Assembly: GCA_002943765.1 (NCBI GenBank)
Contig: PQWQ01000001.1
Location: forward strand, 1,736,001 to 1,800,000
Direction: 5' to 3'
DNA: 64,000 nt
From: Psoroptes ovis
Lineage: Eukaryota > Arthropoda > Arachnida > Sarcoptiformes > Psoroptidae
In this document: piece after piece, positions 54,901 through 64,000 of the stretch
How the letters are laid out: every line of letters starts with the position of its first letter
How positions within the stretch are numbered: position 1 is the stretch's first letter
Notes under the pieces: generated by a model
Databases searched by the model: none
What the model saw: only the letters and a program-made list of their open reading frames with translations
Told to the model about the DNA's origin: nothing
Translations under genes and position numbers: made by a program

Positions 54901-57900
54901 GGTTTCTGTTGGTATCATTGTACTCGATTCTACTTTCAGTGCACCCTCAGTTGTAGAAACTTTGGGTGTAATTGTAGTTGTTGAAACAAATTCTATCTGT
55001 GATGGTGATGTTCGGTCAGTTTGAACTGCAACACTTGATTCTTCGATTGGTTGAAGCGTGGAATGTTCTTCAATCAATGGTGTGAATGGTTCTGCTGTTG
55101 TTTGATCAAATTCTGATGCAGTAGTAGTTTCGATTCCGACTTGAACAGTCGGTACTCCTTCTTTTGTCGTTTTATATGTCTCATAAGGAGCTGGTGTAGT
55201 TTTAATGAACTCATCAATCAACGGATTTTCAGTTGTTGTCGCAATAGAATCATCAATGGTAGATTCTTTTGAAGTCGTGTCTTCGAATGGTACTTTTGTT
55301 GTTGGAATTGATTCTTTTTGTGATATTGATGGTTTATCAGTTTGAACAATCGTTGTAGATTCTCTATCCGGCTGAAGCGTTGAATGCTCTTCAATTAATG
55401 TTGAATATGTTGTTGTTGTTGTTGTTGTTGTTTGAGTTTCAGATGTGATGATTTGTGGTGTAGATGAGATTTTGCTCGTTGTTTTCGTATTATCTGCTGA
55501 TGGTATTATAGTTGTTTCAATTCCTGCTTCCACCGATGGAATCGGAGGTTCAGTTGGTTTCCTGGTGGGTGTGATAGTAGTGAACTCAGGTTCCACTGTC
55601 GAAACTTTTGTCGTACTTGTTTCACCTTCTTTTTGTTCGCTAATCGTGAATGGTGATGTATCAATATCCGCTTGAACTGTCGTTGTTCTTGAGGAAGTGT
55701 CGATAGTTGATCTGTCTGCTATCACGGTTGTAGTTTCCACTGTCTCATGATCAACATGTGGTTTATGTTTCGTTCTATCTGTATATCGTTCGGTAGATGC
55801 CGAAGGTGTTGTCGTTTCAAAACCTTCTTGCACATCTGGAATCTCTATTGCCTTAGTTGGAACCGAAGATGGATGCGTTGTTTCATCTATCGTTGAAGTT
55901 GTAGATTGATATGATTCAGTTGTTGATTTATCAACACTTGGCGTTGATTCCGGTAACAGTGTTGTTCCTATCATTTCTTTTTCTTTTGGTTCAGTTTTAT
56001 TCATTTTTATTTCCGGTTCTTTTTCGGTGAGAATATGTTTGATTGTTGAATGTTCTTCTATCAATGGTGCCGTTGTTGTTGTTGAGAATTCTTTGGTTGT
56101 TGTAGTTGTTTTGTCTTTTTCATCAAATCTGATTGTTGTTGATGTGATTTTACTGGTTGTTTTTATGGATACTGGTGTCGATTCGGTTTTTTCAGGTTGT
56201 TCAATTGGTTGTACGGTTGTTGATTCACTAGTTTCTATTATTGTTACTGTGGTAGCTTTTTCGTCATAGACCTTTTCCGTAGTTGTTGCAATACCTTTTT
56301 GAACAGCTGGAATGCTTGCTGATTCTATTGTGGAAACTTTATCTATTGATGGCAATGATGTCGTTGTTTCAACTTGAGTTACAGATGATTCAACTGGTAT
56401 TGTTTTACTTGTCAAACGTTGTTCTGCCGATTCAGTAGTCGATACGATGTCGTCAATAGTTTTGTTTACAATTGTTTCAGGTGTTACTTTAGGTTTTGTT
56501 ACCTTTTCACCAGCCATAGTCGTCGTTTCAGTTGTAAATTCAGTCGTTGCTGGTGTCGATGTTGTTGTGGTTGTTTCAGGACGCCATTTAGGTCTTTGTT
56601 TGGTTTTAATTCCAACTTTGATTGGCACATCAATATCACTAATATCAGTTTGTTCAATGAATTCAAATTCATGACATTCATAACGTGGACAACATCGATT
56701 TTTAATATGTATAACTCTACAATGTTTATTATGTTTTTTGCTCGGATCTTCTTGACAAATAATTTCATCACAATACACAACACTGTTAATACACATACAA
56801 TAGTCCATACAAGGATTGGTTGAATTAACTTTTTCACCATTTTGATAGATTTTCTTTTCATAACGACAAACACCTTCACCAGGTATTAAACCTGGTCGTA
56901 TTTTTGGTCGTTTATTCGTAGGCTTTTTAGTTACTTTATCTCCATTTGTTATTATTTTGACTAGTGTTTTATTACCTGAGTTTTCCAATAAAATTAATAC
57001 ATTTATGATTATTTGAATGATTAAATGATTCAAAATAACTTACTTTTTGTTTCTGATAATATTTTGGTAATACTAATATCTTTTGGATGATTGAACAATG
57101 TTCGTTGTTGATCTTGTTCTAATGATAAATCTACTTTAGCTGATGGTAGTCTAGGCTTACTGATTGCTTTATTGAATGGTTCATTTTGATCCAATAATTT
57201 TGTGCGATTAGATTCTTTATATGTGGTGTATTGTGGGTCTAAATAATTAGAATTATAAGTTAATTTCAAAATCAAAAAATGACTGATTATCCGAATACAT
57301 ACAGCATTCATATTTTTCGGGACAACATGAATCATTATCACTCCAAATAGGAATACATCCATCACACGGTGGTCTGCATTCTTGTATGGCACATACGATT
57401 TCGTTACGCATACAGTAACAATGTTCACATTTATTATTCGATGGTATTTGATCACCATCTTCATAATGTTTGCCATCAATGTGTTGACAACCGCTAGCTT
57501 TTTTACCATGATCTAACCAAGTAGCCGGTGGTCTTTGTGTTGTGTAACGCATTTCTTTACCTTGTTCGGTTGCTAAACGATTAAATCGTTAAAATATCGT
57601 ATTCAGAATCATAATTAAGTAATAATCATCATTTGATTGCACACTTACAGCAATTATATCTCACTGGACAACAGGTATTTCTTTGATAAATAGGCTGGCA
57701 ACCTGTTACACCTTGTAAATGGCATTCTTGTAATGTGCACATTGATTGATTATTTATGCAATAACAAATTTCACAAGGTTTTGAAGGATCTGATGGCATT
57801 ATATCACCATCATTATAATGAAATCCATCAATTTCACAACCATTTTGTTTGATTGTTATATGTTGTGATATGGGGGGAGCTTTGGTTGTGGTTGTAGTTG

Positions 57901-58798
57901 TAGTGGTGGTAGTTTCATCTATCAACGATGAATCTAATCAACAACAAAATTGATTGGAATTAATGATTATTTATTAATTTTTTGAATGCAATCATCAAAA
58001 CACACTCACCTTCAGGACATGTAATAGATGGACAACAATCTCCATCATTTTTTTCAATCGTACATTTTTCACCCAACGGTTTAATGAATGGACAAACTCT
58101 TAGATAACACATTAGCATACTATTTGTACATGTACAATTCAGACATGGTTCATTTGTAATAACTTGTTCACCATTTTCATAATGTTTCAATAAATAATAA
58201 CAGCCTGATTATATTTTGATGATCATTTTTCAATTTGAAATGAAAAAAATCAAAATCAATATATCGGAGAACGATCGAATCATAATCAAAGGTTACTAAC
58301 CTTTATCTTTTGGTGAACGAAATCTACCATATGTATGAAATGGAGCTTAAGAAATAAAACAAAAAGGATTCAGATTAATAAATTTTTAAAAATCAGTGTC
58401 AATGTATTCATTTACCGGTGCTTATGAGAGGCAATATTGAAATAATGACCAGAAATATAGATGTCGTTATCAAAGCCGACGTTGGAATATGCAATTTAAA
58501 ATATTGATTGCCTTTAATCGATCAATGACATTTTGAATTATTGATAAATTAATAAAAAAAGGTTAATTCGTCAATTTCGATCCATTTACCGCTCAAACAT
58601 ACCTATTGATTTTCTCCTTAACTTATGATTCTTAAGCATCGATTGTTGATTATGTATGACTATATTTGGTTCATTATTATTATTGATATTTTGCCAATTT
58701 AAATCGAAAGACAATAAATTTCTTATTTGATTCATGATTCGTAACGAATCATTATCATCATCATCATTGAATATTGTTGATGATATTTTGATATACAT
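36965..58798 (-). CDS. Giant tenectin-like VWC-domain mucin, about 7,027 aa (11 exons)
   Basis: Exons: 58798-58603, 58511-58416, 58345-58301, 58204-58010, 57933-57649, 57572-57303, 57238-57044, 56975-37707, 37635-37456, 37390-37107 and 37033-36965. All splices are GT-AG and in phase. A hydrophobic segment at residues 75-95 (ALITTSIFLVIISILPLIS) acts as signal peptide if translation starts at the internal Met near residue 55, or as a signal anchor from Met1. Von Willebrand C domains follow at about residues 113-177, 200-270, 295-362 and 460-520, with C-x-C and CC-P-x-(Y/I)-x-C spacing. A Thr/Ser/Glu/Pro-rich mucin-like array of about 6,300 residues comes next, then VWC at 6,850-6,910 and a partial VWC at 6,960-7,015. 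One RGD occurs near residue 1,154. VWC plus mucin repeats plus RGD resembles insect tenectin, an integrin-binding lumen matrix protein; orthology is inferred from architecture. Confidence 0.85.
45929..46523 (-). repeat. Internal segmental duplication, copy A (partner 50933-51522)
   Basis: About 590 bp nearly identical to 50933-51522, 5.0 kb away in the same exon. They differ by scattered substitutions and a 6-bp in-frame indel (GTTGGC near 46096). It encodes the APMIEEHSTIQPI, VNKTEPTEKELAGST and ISDTRKPLTST blocks. It shows recent non-adjacent duplication inside the mucin exon. Confidence 0.85.
50933..51522 (-). repeat. Internal segmental duplication, copy B (partner 45929-46523)
   Basis: The second copy of the 590-bp block. 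A further pair, about 42930-43330 and 52290-52690, is also closely similar, roughly 9.4 kb apart. Such long near-identical blocks make this exon prone to unequal exchange and assembly collapse. Confidence 0.8.
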
Positions 58799-61700
58799 TT
58801 TTTTTTATTTTTCAAAAAATAAGTATTTTGTCCTAAGGACTATAATAAGCAAAATAGCTCCAAATCGAATTTGTCGATGTCATATGGATCATCCGCATAT
58901 GTCTTTGATTGTCTGAAATATCCAAAAAAACAAGCAATTAAATAATTATTTTGTATCATCTTAGCCTAAAATATTATCTGTAATACAAAATTATTCATTG
59001 GTCAATGTTCCGGAGACAAACTGCGAAAAGAATGGTCATATTAAATTAATCAACCCAATAAGCTCATGTTACATGTTTTATTCAAAAGAATTGAAAGTAA
59101 TGAGATAATTGAATCATTTGGAAAACCTGATTTTGATTTCATTCGAAAAAAAATCGAGAATTTTATTTTCGCAGCAATTGACTATGATAATTCTTAAATG
59201 AATAATAAAAATAATGAGAATAATAAATCAAGAATATATTGAAAATACAAATAAACGTGATAATCATTAAATTAATAATAATAATCATCATTAATCAATG
59301 AAATTCATTGAAATGTTGATCATGATGATCATGGAGGAACGCCTACAAAATCCAGTCGATCTATCTACAAAATCAATATAATACAGTGATGAACAATGCG
59401 ATAATTAAAAAAATTGATATAAAATGTAATTAATAAGACTTAATTTATTATTATTATTTCATTTTATATCAAAGTTAATTTAAATTCTATGCATCTTATT
59501 TTAAGCATTTTAACTAAGACAGTAGGTAATTTATCAATCCATTCATAAAGAATAATGATGATAATTTTTTTCAATGGGAAATTTTTTCATTTTATTCCTT
59601 TTTTCTCTCTTTTTCTTACTTATTTATTCATTGAATTCATTTAATTCATTGATGATTTATGTAGGCCCTTTTTAATCAATGAATTCAATTACACAATTTC
59701 ACTTTTAGGTGATGAATGGATTGCTGTTTTTCTTGTTCATCCTTTTACCATGGCATTGAATTTTTTATTTCAAAATAATTTCAATATAATTTTCAAAATT
59801 TTAAAACTATAATTCAATCCATAATTCATTCCGAAATTCAATTGTTCTTTGTTTGTCTTCCTCAAAGAAATTTTAGGGAGGATTAATCATCATTGAATGC
59901 TGATTTGAACAATGCAAATAACATAGCACATTATTCAAAATCAATGAATCAATTACTATAAGGGAAAATTGGCAAATTGTCACTGAAAAACAATCATTTA
60001 CGGTTGTCAACAACGATTGATATGTCAATTGAATAAATGCATGCCAAATGCATGAGAAATGATTGTCATTTGTTTGACCAGCCGTGAAATTGATTGATTC
60101 ACTATCTTCTTGAATTCATTGAAATAACCGAAATTCATGTTTGATTTGCATCTTGAATATGAACTTTTTTAGAAAAGTAATTAACACATTAAATTGATCG
60201 GATCGATTGAATCGAAATGAAGAAGAAATGAATGAATGATTTCAATCAAAAATGGCTTCAAACTATCTGTCCTTCATTTAGAAGAAACAATGTTTCCGGT
60301 CACATTTGATTGTGTTTCTATGCGTGTGTGTGTGTATATGTTAAGAATGGAATGGCAGTTGAAAGTGGTAAAAAATGGTAAAAAGCAATAAATGATGGTA
60401 TATTAAGATACACAATATGATGAACGAACAATGTAATGCAATGAAAATAAATTGATTCAATATATTCTCAATTCAAAAAATTCCTGAAAAATGTTTATGT
60501 GCAATGAATATTTAAAAAAAAAACTCAAATACATCAATAAAAATCCAAAAATTCATGTGACAATTCGTGACAATTAAAAGAAATGACGATTGCTCTTAAT
60601 TAATAATAATAATCATAAAAATGAAATGAAAATGATTCGAAAATGAAAAATTGAATTAAATTAAATTAAATTTGATTCAATTATCATAAAATAATGAAAT
60701 TAAAAGAAGAAAAAGGTGGAAAGGAAAACCTTACGAAGTTATTTATAACTTATTTTCCATGCTCATCACCATCATGATCATAATCAATAGTCATCATCGT
60801 CATGATAATAACAATCAATGGTCATCATCATCATCATCATCAGATATTAATGACTGATAATGATGATGATGGTCGTGATTTTATTTATCGAAAAAGACTC
60901 AATGAGTAAATGAATGAATTGTATGAATGATCGAGTGAATGTTGATAATTATCATGAAAAGAAACGAGAAAAAGTAAATGGAATAAATTAATTTTTTTTT
61001 TTTTTTGAGTTTATTTTCCATCATTTTCACCATTCATTCATTAATTTTACATTATAAACATTATCAACTGTTTGACATCTCCATCACCATAAGCAAACAT
61101 CGATTCAATGACATTCGATGTAATTTGATGGCTATTTAACGATAATAATAACAATAAAAAAAGCCAACAATAGTTCACCTGACCTTTGCCCTTGATGTGG
61201 AACAACAACCTTAATTGTTAACCTTGAAAGATGACAGACGGCTTTCATAATTATTATCATTGAAATGGTTATTTACGCACTCTCTCTATTCACTGATATG
61301 TAAACATGTATTAATTAATTATTCAATTAATTGGATTTTCACCAAGAATTTGTGGACATTTATGCTGAAGATTATAATCGATCAAAAAGGTTAAAATGAA
61401 TTAAACAGACTGAAAGTGAAAATTAAAACGAAAAACGAAAAAAATTGTCGTCATTCGTCGTCGAATGATTGTTGAAATGGTATGATATGATAAATAATTT
61501 AGATTAAAAATAAAAATGTTTCGAAAATGCTTCAAATAAACGAAATAATGAAAGAGAAAATGGATAGAAAATGAAAATTTTCAATGTCAATCATATTCAT
61601 GTTCATATTCATATCCATACCTTTTTGTTGTTTTATGTTTAAGGTTTCTATGATTTTAATTAATATTATGATTGAAATTATCTTGTTTGCTTGTTGACAA

Positions 61701-64000
61701 TCTGACAACCAATCAGAACATACACATAAATTGCTGGAATTCATACACCGAACGAACGAATAAATGATCAACGATGATCATAGATGACACATACAAAGTT
61801 TTATGAGGAAAAATACACAAAGATTGAATATGGATGAGCGATTTTAGTAGGAATATCACATCAAAGATGTTTATCTTCATTAACTCGAATACACATATAA
61901 GTAAATGTCATTAACAAATTCACATTAATTGTGTAGGCTTGTTTGAAATCAAAATTAATTCATTTGAAAAAATTTCATTTAAAAAAAAATTCGAAATTCT
62001 TTGATTGGTTTTTCCATCGAAAGATTTTTTGATTAAGAAAATTGAAATTAAAAAAACGAAATTAAATTAAATTCGTTCAAAGAAAATAAAAGGCACTGAC
62101 CATCTGAAAAAAATTGACACTAGTTTTGAATGAAGTTATTATTTAATAAAGGATGATGGTATAGTAAAGGTTATACAACAATATTTAAAGAAATTTGAAC
62201 ATATCATTCACGATGAATGATAATGAAAACACTGAAAATTTTCGAAATCGATTTGTTTTTGTTGAAGAAATGAAAATTTCTTGTTTAAGTTTGGATAACG
62301 GATTTGTTGATTAAGGTTGATGCTGATGATGATGATAATAATATGGTGATGGTTAATTGTGATTATGTTTTAGAGAAAAAAGCGCCTACCAGTTTGTAGT
62401 TTGATTCTCGTGTGTGTTTTCTGTAGATTGATTCGATGATTTCTTCTGTTCACATCATTCGACCATTGATTATTATTAATAATTCAATATTCTACCTGTT
62501 TTATTCGGTTGTTGAATCAAGTGTGTCTGGTTTTAGGATGAACAGCAACATTATCAGCCATTCCATGATCATTCATTCATTCGATAGTTGATTATTCTCT
62601 CAACAACAACAAGATTTGTGTTTCTACAAGATGTTTGTGTTTGTAAATGTGTAAACCGAACACTTTTTCTTACCAAATCACTGAAATAAAATAAATTTTT
62701 TGGGTTGGATATATGATGATATTGTCGTCGTTAAGTTCGAATATGAACAGAATCCAAATGAAAAATGATCACCAAATGATCGGGACATTCACAGATACAT
62801 GCAAATACATTCAGAAAATCATGAATTAATTTGATGAATTTGATCAAACTTGATAATTTGATGTAAAATTTGGAAATAAATGAAAGAAAACCAGTTGATA
62901 TGAACTTCGAAAATATTTTTCGAAATCAAAATTAAATCAAATGGAATTTGAAAAATTCACTGGATGTGATGATTATAAATTTCAGTTCGGAACAGAAAAA
63001 TTTTCATTTCAAAAATTTTTTTTTTTTCGACAAATTGAACAAAAATCAAATAATGGTCATTCTCTTCATTACTATTATCATGTTGATGATCATTAATATC
63101 ACTAAAATGATTATGGACAAAACAACACATCTAAATGCAGGAATGAAAATGAAAAATATATGCATTTCCAATAAATGCATTTATTCACATCAAATAAGAT
63201 GTGAATGATGACAATAAATAAAAAAAAGAACATAGAAAATTCATCAAGAAAAGAATCATCAAAGACATTCAGTTATTAGTTAGCCATTTAGTTAGTTTAA
63301 CAATTAATAATCATTTGGGATGCTAATAAATTGTTAAAATTATCATTATCAATACTAATAATGATAATAGCATTGAATATATCAGTATATGAAAGGTATA
63401 TTTAAGATTCTCTATGTATATATGAGAATATATACACAACAAATATATGTGAATGAAAAACGTGCCTATCAAGATGATTTGACCACCTGTTGAATCTCGA
63501 ATCATCATCATCATCATCATCAACAACAGCGCTTGAATGTACCGAAACGGACCAGGCTGTGTTTGTTTATTTGTTTGTGTTCCAAGAGAGAGTTCATTTA
63601 TATTTTGATGTAAATATTTAATCATTTCTACTTCTTCACCTTCTTCATCATCTTCTTTTTGTTCCTCTCGTTCTTGGACTTGATTATGGGAAAATAATTA
63701 AATGAATGAATGATAATAAACAATCATGATAATGAACAATGATAATCGAATAATGGAATGAAATGAAAAAATTCTGTTTTACGTTTCTGTTTTATGCTGT
63801 TGTTGTTGTTGTTGTTGTTGTATGATAATGATAACCTTCAAATATGATAAAAGAATAGATTGAATTGATGAATATTTCTTTTCTTTTATTATTTTTTCTT
63901 GAATTCAAAAACATAATGAATTGTAACCACAACAACATGTCACATGGCTACAGCAGCAACAACAACAACAGTAATAATAATATTATCATCTTTATTGTTT
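58799..64000. other. Upstream non-coding region with microsatellites
   Basis: Over 5 kb with no credible exon on either strand. It is strongly AT-rich. Simple repeats include GT at about 60322-60335, CAT at 60823-60842, a T15 run at 60992-61006, TGT at about 63797-63822 and CAACAA at 63949-63970. The promoter and 5' UTR exons of the giant VWC gene, and possibly upstream enhancers, are expected here. Short open frames (for example 61532-61771, 62948-63208 and 63323-63625) are low-complexity Met/Ile-rich runs and are not supported. Confidence 0.55.

Larger units (their letters stand above)
37707..56975 (-). repeat. 19.3-kb single exon of degenerate mucin repeats
   Basis: An uninterrupted 19,269-bp exon. 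Repeat units are roughly 90-95 codons in the best-ordered stretches. Each is built of a TTTYSPLIEEHSTLRP block, an acidic link with QTDRTSPSQKE, a Thr/Ser stretch with STTERP, a SDTAKTTEGGLP block, and PTVQAGIETTT. I counted about 40 copies of the (I/V)EEHST-like core, including variants EEHFT, DDHST, KEHST and DEYST. Flanks vary in order and length, so the array grew by repeated duplication and shuffling of modules rather than one tandem expansion. Thr and Ser dominate composition, so dense O-glycosylation is expected. Confidence 0.9.

Noticed and set aside
63323..63625. A 100-codon minus-strand frame
   Set aside because: It contains a Met run from a CAT microsatellite and no conserved sequence.
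1..64000. CRISPR arrays, bacterial operons, rRNA or tRNA genes
   Set aside because: None seen. The window is eukaryotic with spliceosomal introns; tRNA-like folds were not found by eye, though a covariance search was not possible.

Overview
The window is eukaryotic nuclear DNA from a compact, AT-rich animal genome. Nearly all introns are GT-AG and only about 45-75 bp long, genes are packed head-to-head and tail-to-tail, and the proteins read as arthropod orthologs (Pins/LGN, gamma-tubulin, a tenectin-like VWC mucin, a copia element). This fits an astigmatid mite such as a dust mite; that taxonomic call is inference. I rebuilt the exons by eye: the reading frame carries across every intron and lengths match known orthologs, but start codons and UTRs are unverified.

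Regions 0-36 kb hold housekeeping and regulatory genes: glutaryl-CoA dehydrogenase (-), TMEM87 (-), the ER lectin ERLEC1 (+), a beta-1,3-glycosyltransferase (-), an unrecognised acidic Ser-rich protein (+), a smoothelin-domain protein (+), the TPR-GoLoco polarity protein GPSM2/Pins (-), SNAPC1 (+), a mitochondrial SSB (-), an intact copia retrotransposon (+), gamma-tubulin (-), a second mitochondrial SSB paralog (-), a HARBI1-like nuclease (+), a MADF-like protein (-), MsrA (+), the oligoribonuclease REXO2 (-), TRMT6 (-), RFC5 (+) and a matrix metalloproteinase with hemopexin domain (+). Many neighbours share short bidirectional promoter gaps (180-570 bp) or have 3' ends that touch. MsrA and REXO2 coding regions overlap by 18 bp on opposite strands, and the ERLEC1 and glycosyltransferase stop codons are 1 bp apart.

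From 37 to 58.8 kb one minus-strand gene encodes a predicted 7,027-residue secreted matrix or mucin-like protein. VWC domains sit at both ends, and one uninterrupted exon of about 19.3 kb encodes a Thr/Ser-rich repeat array with about 40 copies of a conserved IEEHST core and a single RGD. Its architecture resembles insect tenectin. From 58.8 to 64 kb I see only AT-rich, microsatellite-bearing non-coding DNA.

Mobile DNA: a 4,380-bp copia element with identical 134-bp LTRs and a 5-bp target duplication, a 187-bp hAT-type MITE with an exact 8-bp target duplication, and the HARBI1-like gene, which may be a domesticated or decaying Harbinger transposase.
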